Origin: Marsupella aquatica
Taxonomy: Eukaryota > Marchantiophyta
Reading direction: 5' to 3'
Assembly: GCA_973895155.1 (NCBI GenBank)
Contig: OZ316899.1
Location: 9,548,001 to 9,612,000 of the forward strand
DNA length: 64,000 nucleotides
A program made the position numbers and the translations under genes. Position 1 is the first letter of the stretch. The number at the start of each line of letters is the position of its first letter. This document shows, one piece after another, positions 21,394 to 32,990 of this stretch. The notes beneath the pieces were generated by a model, which saw nothing but the letters and a program-made list of their open reading frames with translations, made no database searches and had not been told where the DNA came from.

Positions 21394-22482
21394 TTGGACA
21401 GAGATGATCTCCATCCAATTCCGACTAGAGGTCACTCTCCCTTCCTTGGATAGAGATCATCTCCGTCCAACTGGATAGAGATGATTTCAGACATAGGATA
21501 GGAATGATCTATATGCAATTACTAATACAAATCATCACTACCCTTTGCTTGGATAGAGATCATCTCTATCCAACTACACAGGGATGATCTCTATCTAGGC
21601 AGAGGATGGGGCAGAGGACGGGAAAGATCCAAAACCTTTGACAAACTCTAAATCATCTCTACCCATTGCATGGATAGAGATCATCTCTATCCAACTGGAC
21701 AGGGATGATCTCTATCCAGGTAGAGAATATATGTTAACGATCTGTATTGAATTACTAACATCTCTATCCAACTTAGCTATCTTGGACAGGGATGATCTCT
21801 ATCTAGGTAGAGAATGTTAACTATCTGTATTGAAATTTTACTAACATCTCTATCCAACTTTACTATCCTATGCTTGGATAGAGATCATCTCTATCCAAAT
21901 GGACAGCGATGATCTCTATCCATAGAGAGGATGAGAATGATTCGTAACGAATTACTAGTAGAAATCATCACTATCCTCTGCTTGGATAGAGATCATCTCT
22001 ATCCAACTGGACAGGGATGATCTCTATCCATAAAGAGGATGAGAATGATCCGTAATGAATTATTGGTAGAAATCATCACTATCCTCTGCTTGGATAGAGA
22101 TCATCTGGACAGGGATGATTTCTATCCAGGTAGAGAATGTTAACGATCTGTATTGAATTACTAACATCTCTATCCAACTTAGCTATCCTATGCTTGGATA
22201 GAGATCATCTCTATCCAACTGGACAGGGATGATCTCTATCCAGGTAGAGAATGTTAACGATCTGCATTGAAATTTTACTAACATCTCTATCCAACTTGAC
22301 TATCCTATGCTTGGATAGAGATCATCTCTATCCAACTGGACAGGGATGATCTCTATCCATAGAGAGGATGGGAATGATCCGTAATGAATTACTAGTAGAA
22401 ATCATCACTATCCTCTGCTTGGATAGAGATCATCTCGGATAGAGATCATCTCTATCCAACTGGACAGGGACGATCTCTGTCC
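21394..22482. repeat. Array of 25-bp palindromes in 104-121 bp units
   Basis: A satellite-like array. The core is a perfect palindrome with 12-base arms (TTGGATAGAGAT and its reverse complement) around one central base. It starts at 21549, 21670, 21874, 21982, 22090, 22194, 22311 and 22419; several steps are exactly 108. Each unit has a second, imperfect palindrome (arms like TGGACAGGGAT and ATCTCTATCCA). Two kinds of spacer occur, one with GAGGATGAGAATGATCCGTAA and one with GTAGAGAATGTTAACGATCTG, giving a mixed two-type order. The copy at 22090 has lost half its palindrome. Related imperfect palindromes form the 78-bp array at 7797-8385, on the other side of the ParB-like gene. Confidence 0.9.
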
Positions 22483-22633
22483 GATGCCTAAAACTTGAGG
22501 TACTCACTTGGGTTGAGCAATTGAAAGGCTCTAGAATCCTCCAGGGCCGTGTCTACCACGTCCGCAATGGAGGAGAGATCCGTCTCCTCTGTTGGCTTTT
22601 GTAGTCAAGTCCACTTGAATAGGTCTACTTGAC

Positions 22634-22654
22634 TCTAAACCCTAAACCCTAAAC
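22634..22654 (-). repeat. Interstitial telomere-type repeat
   Basis: Just under three CCCTAAA units in a row, the plant telomere sequence, at the edge of the palindrome region. Too short to be more than an interstitial scar or a promoter telo-box. Confidence 0.7.
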
Positions 22655-23200
22655 ACATGGCAATCTGGACACGTGGTGAATCAAGGGGCGTTAGATCTAG
22701 GGCAACTAATGTGGCGGCGGTGGAGGCTGAGTAGCAATGGAGGTGGAAGCACAAGAGGAGCGACAGCCCATAGGAGGATCGAGATGAGTGAGAGGAGCAC
22801 AACAGGAGCAAGAGCGAAGGAGGAGGAGGAGAGGCGGAGGAGGAGGAGAAGTGGAGGAGGAGGAAATGAAGAATGAGGTCAAGAGAGGACCTCTTGCCTC
22901 CTTTACCCCCTCCCAGGAGGATCCCAACATTCCCAGAGTGTCTCTAATCGGTGAAGATCCGGGATCTAATGGAGGGAATGACAACGGGGACTCTTCTGAG
23001 TAAGAAGCTACCAAGTAAGCTCATAAGCAAACCCGGTTTTTATTACGGTTGATTCCCTTCTTCTCTCTTTGATTTCACTTTTCTTTATTTCCCTTTTTGC
23101 AAATATTATGGACGTTGACATAAAATACAATATTCCTCCTCAGGTCAGACTGGAATCTTTGTCGGCGTTTCCAACTCACAAGGAAAGTAGTTAGGCAATA
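22655..23200. other. GA-rich low-complexity stretch, no gene assigned
   Basis: A purine-rich run (22780-22890) full of AGGAGG triplets opens frames encoding Arg/Gly/Glu-rich peptides on the plus strand. Composition alone explains them. The rest is AT-rich and shows no recognisable gene. Confidence 0.5.
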
Positions 23201-23202
23201 TA

Positions 23203-23442
23203 TTGAAACTCCCAAGAAACCATTTGTACTACCTTCCTATACTGAAAATGTTGCTAGAAGAGTTGACAGTGTGCGGACCCTCCACTGGGAGAATAAAGGT
23301 ACGTTTGAGATTAAGGAGAGGGTCTGATAGAAAATTTATTTGTAACCGATTTGTTGATGATATGGCCAAGAGCAAATTTTTAGACATCGAGGCAGAATCA
23401 ACCGACAGGTCCAAATCAAGTGAATTAGAGTTCTCAGATTAA
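23203..23442 (+). CDS. Small unrecognised open frame, 79 aa
   Basis: The frame ends with an ordered-looking stretch (KVRLRLRRGSDRKFICNRF, VDDMAKSKFLDIEAES) and an acidic Ser/Glu/Asp tail. The amino acid mix is less random than in the surrounding frames, and it could be an exon piece of a transposon or host gene. No family is recognised and there is no second copy in the window. It lies between the palindrome region and another unrecognised frame on the same strand. Confidence 0.22.
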   Translation: MKLPRNHLYYLPILKMLLEELTVCGPSTGRIKVRLRLRRGSDRKFICNRFVDDMAKSKFLDIEAESTDRSKSSELEFSD

Positions 23443-23942
23443 ATTGGCTTGGAATTGTATAATTTGGATTTACATTTTAGTGGAACTATACTAGCGTTGG
23501 GCGCTACTCAAATGTATGCAGAAAACATTGTTAAATCAAAGTTAATTATCATGTCAGTTACAACTATGGTGCATTTTCCTTCTATTATTTGCGTAATATT
23601 ACATTTTTGTTATAGTAGCGTATAATTTTATGATGGTCAAGACAATGTTACATAGATACTCCCGTTCTTTCTAGATGACGTCAGTGGAATTTTCCCGTTG
23701 AACTTTTGTTCCTTTCTAAGGTTGTCTTGTCTATCGCAATGATCATTTGAGGTAGCAACGGCCATTTCAGGTTGCAACGGCCGTTTGAGGCCGCAATGAA
23801 CGTGAAACCCTTTTCCCTATAACATTTTTGTGATTGCATCCTGAGTGTCTGGTATTGCATCAGCTTTCTTTGTGAACCTTGATTTTAATCTTTTAGGTCT
23901 TTCCCACTTTTGCTTCTGTTCGAGTTCTTTTGCTGACCTGCT

Positions 23943-24419
23943 ATGGATTGTCCAAGGAGAATATCCGCGGCCTATGTTCAAAGTATGTTGCTGATGATTT
24001 CGGAAGAGGGTTTGGTTCCCTTCACTAAACAGCCCGATTGGTCGGAAACAAGTGACTTTCGCAATCGCTTCAACCTTCCTCAAGACAAAGCAATTAGTCC
24101 CGGTGAAACGCTTATCCCGTGGCTGAGGGATTCTCCGCCAAGGAGATTTGCTGAAAGGTTTACGGTTCACTGGCCACCTCCTCCCCATAGTCCGACTTGG
24201 AAGGATGAAATGAGGACACACGAAGAACTTGGCCGTATTGATTTCCAAAACACTATCGTTCCTGGCAAGTTCCCCAAAAGCGGTGTTGAGCAAAAGCCAT
24301 CTTTGGCTTACATCAAGACTCGTGAGCATGGTTTTGTTCCCGACAGAGTCCGATCTGCAGCTGGAATGGAGGACGATTGTGGATCATCTACAAATGAGCG
24401 GACTAGTGCCCGATGCTAG
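23943..24419 (+). CDS. Unrecognised open frame, 158 aa
   Basis: Encodes a proline- and tryptophan-containing peptide with PDWSETSDFRNRFNLP, PWLRDSPPRRFAERF, VHWPPPPHSPTWKDEM and DFQNTIVPGKFPKSG. The residue mix looks like a folded protein rather than chance. The opposite strand is also open over much of this span, which lowers confidence. It could be part of a multi-exon transposon gene or a host gene relic. No domain recognised. Confidence 0.3.
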   Translation: MDCPRRISAAYVQSMLLMISEEGLVPFTKQPDWSETSDFRNRFNLPQDKAISPGETLIPWLRDSPPRRFAERFTVHWPPPPHSPTWKDEMRTHEELGRIDFQNTIVPGKFPKSGVEQKPSLAYIKTREHGFVPDRVRSAAGMEDDCGSSTNERTSARC

Positions 24420-24469
24420 TATGCTCACTTTCACAATCGACATTGTTCGTGTAGTTTTCAAAATATGAT

Positions 24470-26300
24470 GCTGAGATTGGATCGGATCTGGCAGATGACT
24501 ACAGGTACATTGATTAGTTTGTTTTTGATTAGTTTGAGGATCTCTTAGCTATTTTTCTCATCCCTTGTCTATAAGCTCTTACAAGTGCCTGGCACTAGTA
24601 TACCGTCCGACTGTATCAAGTGAGAGGCATCGGATGCGCGTTGCTTTTTGAATTTTTCAATCCTTCCGTTTAGAGTGTGGACACCTCGGATCAGTCAAAA
24701 CTTATGTCAGTGCCTAGCCCTACCATCTTGCTAAATGAATTTTCCATCACATGACTTTATGGATTGTTGAGTGGCGTGGGATGTGCAAATTGGTTGGATT
24801 TGGTTCGATTCAATGTCAAGATTTCTCATGTCCTTTTGTCAGTGCTTGGCTTTGCCATATTCTTTTTTGTGATTACCTAATTCCCGTATTGCATGGACAG
24901 TTTTTGGATTTTATGTTTCGAGTGCCTGGCGCTACTACTGGGTCGGGATAGCTAATATCAGGCCAAGACAAATCTTCTTCTTCTGGATTTCCTGTCAAAG
25001 CTAGTTAGTAATGTCAAAGATCTTGGTTCCTTCTGAAAAATTTGTGCCAATCTGTGGGAAACAATTGGGGTCTCTAGTTTCCCCTGTTATAAGTTCCTAT
25101 TTTGGGTTTCTTGTTTTCCTGTTTCTTGTCTTTTGTAAATCCCCCAAGAAACCATTTACCACGTAAGATTGTCATACTTGACTTTCGCATTCCAAGAGGC
25201 AAGTCGTGGCAGAGCTTAAAGGGAGGCAAGGCACAAAAAGGTATCGAGGGAGGAGGGCTGAAAGGCGTGATCACTGTGAGAGGGAGATCATTCAGAAGAT
25301 GACATATGAGCGAGGCGTAAGTGTGAGTAAAGGGGCAGTTCAAGTTTCATCTCTGTGGTTGGAGTCAAGGTGAGCTTTAGAAATCGTTTACAGATTGTCT
25401 TAAGCTCTATGGGTGTTGTTGTTGGTTCATTGCGCAACAGGTTGCAGGATCTATTTTGGTTTGATACTTTTTCCTCTTTCGGGTTGATGCTTTTGAGTAT
25501 GTTTTGTTTGGGGTTTTGTGAGAGTCGCTGGTGAAAGTGGTCATTTTGGTGGGGAACTGTGATTTCTTGTGTTTGATGCCGCTGCTTATGCCTATGTCAT
25601 GAATTTCTCTGCCTGCTGATTCCAACTTTTAGCAGTGCGGAGGTTGGCATTGCGGGCCGTGTTTCTGAAATTTTTGATCTCTTCTTTAGGATTGCCTTAC
25701 GGTTTTTGCTTGAACATATTTGATGGCAGTCAAGGATTGTTTGGTAGTAGTCAAGAAATGGGTCTGGCATTAATTTCTGTTGTTTCTTTTCCTGTCCTTG
25801 GTGACCCATCGAGTCGGCTTCTCATGTTCACTAGGTTTATCATTTGAAATACAAATCTTTGTCTTCCTCTATGGCAAGGATGAGCGTTGGCCTCTCCTCT
25901 CTATACGTACAACAATTGTTAGCAATTAACTTGTTACAGAGGGAGATAAAATTTCATTCCTAAGACACACGTTTGTCTCCATGATTTGGGGAGGCTTGGC
26001 TACCAAACCCGTGGATAAGCGAGTTTGGCCATTTGTTTGAAGCAACTTTACTTTTAACACAGGTGGAACTGTGGAAAGGATGACGTTCATGTGGATGACA
26101 ACATGGAGCAGGCCATCTCTTTGGGCCTTTCTGACTTTTAGCCAAAGAGGAGTGTCTTGAGAGGAGCTTTGACTGTTTGATATGTTGAATTTGGTTGAAT
26201 ACCATATATAGTCTGTTGAGTCTTGTGTTACACTGAATTCCTCGATCCAATGGTTTGTTTGCTGCCATTATGTTCTCCGTACGTGGTGATATCCCAATTG
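24470..26300. other. Stretch without assigned genes
   Basis: Only short unrelated frames on both strands, with no protein family that I recognise and no clear repeats. Further exons of the beta-galactosidase pseudogene to the right would be expected here on the minus strand, but I could not identify them. Confidence 0.5.
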
Positions 26301-26319
26301 GCTCCTGGAACCATTCCCA

Positions 26320-27570
26320 TCAAAGACCCTCAGTGCCTCCTTCGCCTTCATCGTCCTCCACAATTTCACAGTTTGTTTCATGTTGAAGTACTACTTGGTT
26401 ACCACGTCGACTAGCATTATGTGCCGTGTGGATACTTGTTGCCCCACTCGTTGCCAATTTGGGGTTTTTGTCTAGCTGAATTAATGGCACCATCATCATT
26501 TTTGTGGATGTCTGAGCTATGACAGTTGCTGTATTGAAGAGAACCTGCTTGTTCAACATAGTGAGAGGCATCAAAATCAATTAGCTTGAAGCCTTTTGAT
26601 GATGAACAGGTTGGTCAATTTAGTGGACTATCACAGGAAGTTGGAGCTCCCACTCACTCTCTGGTCTCACGTACATGGAGCTTCTCTTCTGTAAGTTATT
26701 GCAAATATTTTTGTGGTGTCGAGAGCCTCATTCAACTTTCTCTAATACATTGATTGATTCAGATCTTTAGTTCAGCGCATTCAATGGCATCAAAATCAAA
26801 GGACCACAAACATAAATATGTTTGTCAGATTCATAGGACAAGCACAGTAATTGAAGCTTCCAGTCAAGTCTCTAGTCTTCTATAGCTTAATCCTGTTTGC
26901 CCAATGCACGCATACTGATCTCCAAACTTACTGCACATTTTGGTGATTCGTCTGCGTCTTAGGTAGATTGATTGATTTATCGGTTCTTTCATGAATTCAT
27001 TCTTTGATACATTGATGAACTCACCAAAGAAAATGAGTACATGTAATTAGATACATGTAATTAGAGAAGGGGACAGTGAAAGAAAGTACCATCTTGCAGT
27101 TGGGGAGAATGTTGACTGACCACACTGGGACGTGATAAGACCACCCTTGCAATTCCATAATTGCATGATCATTAACTGAATCCCTGTTTGTCAAGAACGC
27201 CGCACAATGGAAAATAGAAGGAGAAGAAGACCCGTTGTCACTTGTATAATTGGTGGTGGTGGTTGTGGAGTTGTAGATAGAAATTTCTAGATATCTACCA
27301 GGGATGCAATGTGAAGGTGCATCATCAACCGCCGCCATAGCTGGTGCGCAAAGTTTTATCGCCGAGTGCAGTTGAGCCAAGTGGCTCTACTTTGGGTGCT
27401 TCACTTGGCCACCCTCATCGGTCAGAGCAAAGAAATCATAACTGGTTGTGATGCCTGCCGTAGCAGTGCGCCCAAAATTTATCCCTCTGTGAGACATGTG
27501 CTAATTGATCAGACTGCCTTTGCTCTGAAAGAATGTGGCGGCTGCATGTGGCGCATTTTCCAAGACCTCT
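26320..27570 (-). pseudogene. GH35 plant beta-galactosidase, fragment with stop codons
   Basis: Plant beta-galactosidases (glycoside hydrolase 35) release galactose from cell-wall polymers. One minus frame from about 27566 to 27090 reads in order AAATFFQSKGSLIN, INFGRTA, GITTSYDFFALTDEG, KHPK, SHLAQLHSAIKLC, then FHCAAFLTN and VPVWSVNILPNCK. This is the family's order at the end of the catalytic barrel and the start of the next domain. Two in-frame TAG stops stand where the family has aromatic residues (Tyr after LIN, Trp after PK). A GT donor follows near 27086, and the next exon appears at about 26547-26470 with VLFNTATVIAQTSTKM. Catalytic glutamates lie in parts not present. A dead fragment. 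Confidence 0.75.
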
Positions 27571-27571
27571 A

Positions 27572-28470
27572 ACCCCAAGAACTACCCTCAACCGATCATA
27601 AACCACCCGTTTATGTCCGTCCTCTTGCCTTATGGCAGCTATTTGGCTTGGAAATGCGATCCTCTCCTTCGATCCACACTTACTGGACCGGTTCTTTCAC
27701 TGGGCTTGTGAATTGTGCACAACTGAGACACCTAATTCCTCTTTAACTTCTTTAGGTATATTTGTATTCCGCCCCCGGAATGTACCTCTACGGCTTAATT
27801 TCTTAAGCCGACTCAAGGTCTTTTTCAGACGGACTCAACCCACACTTCACCGACTAAACACTCTCAATCCTCACTTTTCTCTCAGAGTTTGATTGGGCAG
27901 TCTCCAATCAAGACAATGCGATCGTACTTTGCTCAATAGTTCACCCTATCTGACTTAAATCGATCAAGCAACAGATATCACAACACTCAACTTCTTGGAT
28001 GGCAAGAATCTGCGAACTAGGCAACGAGGCCAACTCAATTCAAACAATATATTGCTCAAAAATCCAAGGGAACTGGTAGTTTACTGATACCCTGCGGTCT
28101 AGATTTTGCCGAGAGCTTCCTGTGCTCACAACAATACAGATTTTACACTAAAGCCTTGACTAAGAAAACAACCCCTCCCAGCCACGCTACCCGGGTTTTT
28201 ATCCTTGCAGCGTGATTGAAAGAAGCGCGGAAAGCCTACCCCTACAATCCCACCTTGCCACCGTGATAATCCTCTTTATGAACAAAAAACAAAACTAATC
28301 TGCCTAAGCCGGAAACCCGATGGATCCGGACCTCTAACACAATTGAACTATTCAAGCCGACAGAGCGCTACTTGCCCTGTCCACATCCTACAACGGCTGC
28401 GCCCTCCTGGCCCAAGCCCTTCTCCTTCTGCCACATCCTCCTTCCAATTGACGACTGGCCTACCTTAATT
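27572..28470. other. Stretch without assigned genes
   Basis: Between the beta-galactosidase relic and the coiled-coil family relic. One short plus-strand frame (27632-27892) has no recognisable family. No repeat or RNA gene seen. Confidence 0.5.
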
Positions 28471-28471
28471 G

Positions 28472-31056
28472 TCAGATGACCGGTGGTAATCCTGTGCTGT
28501 CCAACTCTGCACCTTCCCCTGTACTCGGCTTTGGCTGACTACCCTCGGCCACATTAACTACGGCTTTGGGTTTGGCCTCGGCTTCATCCTCCTCGGCAAC
28601 GGCCTGGAGAGCTTTTGCCTTAACTTCCTCAATCCAAGCCTGCTCCCCGATGCGCTCGGTCTCGATAACCCACGGCTTCATGTTTTGAGTGTCCATAGAA
28701 GCAGTACCATTGTCTAAACCTGTCACCGCAGCTCCAATCCGCAGTACAACTTCGGCTTCCATGGAGCGAAGCCGAGTGATTATCTACTCTTTCTTTAACC
28801 GCTCTAACGTCATTGCCTCCTCCAGTCTCGTTTGATCAGCCACTTCTTTTCTAAGAAATGGCCCGGATTCCAACTCGTTACCAAAGATTTCTAAGGCTAA
28901 GAGTCCACACATGTCTCCATACTCCTTAGCCCGATTTCTTGCATAGTTTGACCTCCCAGGTGATACTGGCATCTGCCATCGGGGTCGTCTCTCCCAAGCC
29001 TCTGCCCGTAATTGATCAAAGTCAGTGAGAGGTTCGGCCTGCCTCTCACTAAGGCGTCTTATTTCTTCCGGCCACTCTCCTCCTGGTAGCTGGCATTCCT
29101 GTTATGCATTCCGGGCCCCCCACTCCTTAATCCTCACTTGTAGCCCGGCTTCAGCTTCCTTCATCTTGTCAAATTCCAATGGCATCACATCTGGTGGAGG
29201 AGATTCTGGTGTTTTCTGGTCCTCTAGCTTGCCATAGAAGACTGCGGGAAGTCTTCTACAAAACCTTCCCATCGTTCTAACTCCTGGTACCGGCCTCTCC
29301 CTGTGATCGACATAGTCGTCGTTGTAATCATCCACATTAACCTGACTCCCTAGCATGTTGGCCTCTCCTCCAAAGCCCCCGATCTCTTCCTCCGAATATT
29401 GTTGGGCTACTGCTGGTTGACTTTCCTCCACAGGTCCCTCCACTTGGGCTCTGTTAGAAGCTCTTAATACCGGCCTCTCCTGGCTTTGGCTTACCTCCTC
29501 ATCTGTCTCCGAATCCATTCGCTCGTCATATTTCTTTCTCTCTTGGGCAGTCATCTTCCTTTCGACCAATTGGATGCCTGCATATGGATTATTACAAGTA
29601 GGCCTATGCAACGGATTTCTCACTACATCATATGTTACTACCTCTGGCTCCTTGATAGGGGAATGCTCCTATTCTCGTGTTGCCGGTGTTGCCGACCTCC
29701 TCCCGTGGCGTCATTTGCTTAGAGGCTCCTCGTCCTCCCCCACCTCCTCAAGTGGTGCAGTGATCGGCATCCGCTCCTGTATAGGCAACACCGGTGCAAA
29801 AGACTGGCTTCTTGCATATCGGCAAAGTAATTGCAGATGGTACCCTAGTCTGGATACCGCTCCCTCCCCAATGCTCTGCTTCTCTTCATTTAATGCCTTC
29901 TTCAACTGCATTAAGAGATAGCCGTTGTAGTCTCGGCTTGCATCGATATTCTCCACCAAAAATACCTGGGCTTTGCCGATTTTTGCTCTCGGCAAGGTAC
30001 AATGCAACTCTCAGGAAATCAATCAGCTGCCCTATATGCAGGTTGGTACATTGATTCCTGAAAAACCCATTCTTAGTGGAAGGCCCTGGAAATGACCTGA
30101 ACTGGTCATCCGGCAACGTCTTCCTCTGCTCCACCTTAGTCTTCCTTCCTGTTGGTAAAGCAAAGAAGGCTGCCCTATATGCAGGTGTCAGTTCGAACAC
30201 CTTTCCATACAGCAATGTCGTGTTGGAAGAAGCCTCCCAGCATCTCACAAAGTCCAATAGATCCTCATCTGGTATGTCTACCATCCTCCAGGACAACCTG
30301 ACAAAGCCCTCCAACCCAGTGTCATTCATATATCCTGCATATTTATTATCCTGAACGGCACTGAAGACCTCATCCTCATCTCTTGCGAACTGTAATTGTA
30401 AATTGTCAGGTAACCTGTTCGCCCACCCTGTCATGGTTTTATCCTCTACAGCCCGATCTCTAACTGGCCCGGATTCCATCTTGATTGGTCTCTCCGACCT
30501 AGTTCGCTTTGTTGGAGTGGCGGATGCCAAACCTCCCTTGCGCTTCATCTCTTCAGCACTTGAATACTCCCCAAGAATGGCTTCCTTCGTCCACTTCGCA
30601 GTGTGACCCTTCAATTCCCAAAGTGGCTGCCCTGCGTTCTTGATTGCCTCCCTAATCCCCACAACCTTATTCTCCCGGATCAGCAATTTGTCAAGCTCTG
30701 CACTGGTGGGTATCCACGAGAACTTTTCCAACACCTCCGCATCTACAAATGCCGTTTTGTGAATTCCCCACAATCGCGCAAGCTCCGCTCGTTCTCTGGT
30801 TGCGCGCTCCGGCTCAACGTCTTCATACGTAGGTATCAGCTGCCTTGCTTCTTCAAGAAAATAGCCCCAAAACTTACCTGCCTGATTCACCGTGTTCATT
30901 CCACCGAATGCCAAGAACTTGTGCAATCTCCCAATCCACCTTAGCACTCAACTGACAGTCGCTCCTCAATGTCGAAACCGTGTACACGAGAATGCAAAAT
31001 GGCAGAGTATTGGTCACCTTACTCCAAAGCCGCCACTTAGGGGTCCTTGTGATCAA
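28472..31056 (-). pseudogene. Coiled-coil family gene, degenerate minus-strand copy
   Basis: Same family as 38124-41758. From about 31040 downward it reads SAKVDWEIAQVLG, VNQAGKFWGYFLEEARQ, PTYEDVEPERA, VVGIREAIKN, LWELKGHTAKWT, GWANRLPDNLQLQFARDED, FRSFPGPSTKNGFFRN and DFLRVALYLA (to about 30000). Further frames at 30007-29711, 29623-29102, 28972-28784 and 28762-28472 match later parts, ending in a VI-stop tail like the VS-stop of the other copy. The long coiled coil is missing: after LERLKKE at about 28784 the sequence jumps to the C-terminal acidic part. In 16 codons around the FRSFPGPSTKNGFFRN segment, 11 differ from the plus-strand copy with no residue change. Function unknown. Confidence 0.7.
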
Positions 31057-31239
31057 GCATGGATTAGGTCATAACTCCAATCCGCTGGATCTCAACCGTT
31101 GGATCCTTTCCTTTATCATCTACACGTAGAAATTGGCATCGGTCTTTACTGTTACCTTATACTCTCTATCTATCCTTATTTTGCCATTTTTTTTAGGCTT
31201 AGTTATTACTTCGTGATCCTGGCAAGGCATCACAAATTT

Positions 31240-32115
31240 TCCCCAGTCATTCTTGTCAGGACAACTATCATACCATTTTTGAGCTCCTTTCTTCATTAAT
31301 CCTCCAAAGAGGTTAGCCTTTTCTGCATCTTGGCTCTAGCCATTGGATGCAGCCGCTGCTTCAAATTCCTTGAGATATACCTTAGCATCTTCTTTAGAGG
31401 TGCCAAAGAATTGGTCATAACGAACGTTGTTCCGAGCCATTTGTGTTGCTGCAATTATTCAAAACGGAGGTACAAAGAAGGGGTTTATAGCTGGTTGAGG
31501 ACTAGATAAGCTGGAGCTACCAGAGTGACTGTTGGTGCTAGATCAACTACTGCTATCACTCAAGGAAGAGCTTCTGCTTACTCCATCTCTTGGTGTCTAT
31601 AGCAAAGCCCCAACAAGAGTTTGATTCCCTTGGACCTGGGGGAATTCTGTGTATTCATCCGAGGTCACAGGCGAAGGGAGGTTAGGTGTCTGAATTTCAA
31701 GCGTGGTAAGTTCCAAAGTTTTGGCCCCAAGAGGTACCTCAATATGCTGGGACAAACCACGAGAGGAATCCAGGTCCTTAAAACTTGGTGAAGCTACATA
31801 TTCTTCAAGGCTAGTAGACCCTTGCAATGACCGCACAGGCTCATACTTCCTTCGTGGCTTCTGAGGAACAATTAGCTTGGGTCCAGAACGCAAATTTATG
31901 AACAAAGGTCTGCTAGCTGCCGGTTGTTCCAACGTACCCCTGGAAGTAGCTTCCTGAATTGCACTTACCCGCCGAGAGACGGTATTTGGTGGTGTGGTTT
32001 CCACTACCTGAAGCTTGGGGTGCAATGCACGGGGTACTACTGTAGATCTAGAAGAGTCCGGTTGGCTAGAGGGTCTGATGGATTTCTTTCTAATTGGTGG
32101 ACCTCCTTCAGACAT
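31240..32115 (-). pseudogene. Relic C Gag, N-terminal part
   Basis: The ATG at 32115 opens 172 codons beginning MSEGGPPIRKK, with PLFINLRSGPKLIVPQK, which matches the INLRSGPKLVVP leader of element B Gag. After a stop at 31597 the counterpart of the capsid region continues in pieces (about 31440-31240; it matches 17035-16840 at nucleotide level, including the MARNN-type restart and the KWYD segment). It would package element RNA; here it is a truncated relic. Confidence 0.75.
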
Positions 32116-32439
32116 ACCTCATCCTTTGGATATACTGATCACCATCTGTATATGATCAGGCCACCATTTGTCTTTATCCCTCGGCGACCTGGGATAGGGA
32201 CCAGTCATTGCTCCTCCATATCTCGTTTACCGTGCTCTAGCTTGAACGACCCCTTCAGTTCTTGAGGTCTTCCTTGGAAGCGTCGTTTGGAATCCTGAAG
32301 GGCGTTTCCAAAGCATCCTCGTCCAGAGTCCGGCAGCAACACTTCTGGAGGCTCACCATTCTTACACAGCTTTGTCGGATGCCCTCAGATTTTCCCAACG
32401 AGACTTGAAGAGGTGCATTTCTTCAGACTCACCTCTCAA

Positions 32440-32590
32440 AATCAGTATTGGTGGGACACTTGTGGGAACGCCTTTCGCTAGAGCGGACGCTTCTGGAAGC
32501 GTCCCTTGTAAGCGTTGGATTTGACCGGACGCTTCTGGTCGCGACTGGTCTGAATGGACGTTTCTGAAAGCGCCCGTCACAAGCATAGGC
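32440..32590. repeat. GC-rich inverted repeats upstream of gag in relic C
   Basis: Contains GGACGCTTCTGGAAGCGTCC, a palindrome with 9-base arms, and further GGACGCTTC, GGACGTTTC and GAAAGCGCCC words. It occupies the position of the GACGTCC-rich block of element B but uses different words. Confidence 0.65.
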
Positions 32591-32789
32591 GTCCACAAAA
32601 ATCTGGACTTAATCACCCTACTTCCTGGCTCTTGGCATCTCTGATTTCATCCTACTTCCCCACTTAATTATGTTTAACTAAGTTCTAAAATATGCAACTA
32701 GTGAATCCGCAAACTGTCTTAGTTATCTCCTTACTCTCCTATACGTTTCATGGTGTGTAATTGCTTCAGCTAGATTCCTGATGGAAATG

Positions 32790-32990
32790 ACTAAATGTCG
32801 CTCCTGAGTGATTCTACCATTTAATCATAAAATTACTGAGTGTAAGATTTCCTCTTCCCACCAGGTGAAAGATAACCAATGTATGCCTCCTCGACCTCTT
32901 AGACTCAAGACCCAGGAGTTCACATAACAATTCCTTAAATTCTGAATTCTCAATGATCCTAATGACCTGATAGGTGGCATTTTCAAATTG
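32790..32990 (-). pseudogene. Relic C accessory frame 2
   Basis: The minus strand from an ATG at about 32982 encodes PPIRSLGSLRIQNLRN, then VLSLRGRGGIHWLSFTWW, one TGA and LNGRITQERHLVISIR. It matches accessory frame 2 of element B over its whole length with many silent codon differences. The TGA replaces an AGA codon of B. No known domain. Confidence 0.6.

Noticed and set aside
22673-23003. Plus-strand Arg/Gly/Glu-rich frames as genes
   Set aside because: They come from a low-complexity AGGAGG run and lack any folded-looking part.
27632-27892. Upstream exon of the beta-galactosidase pseudogene or separate gene
   Set aside because: It is on the opposite strand and shows no family motif.
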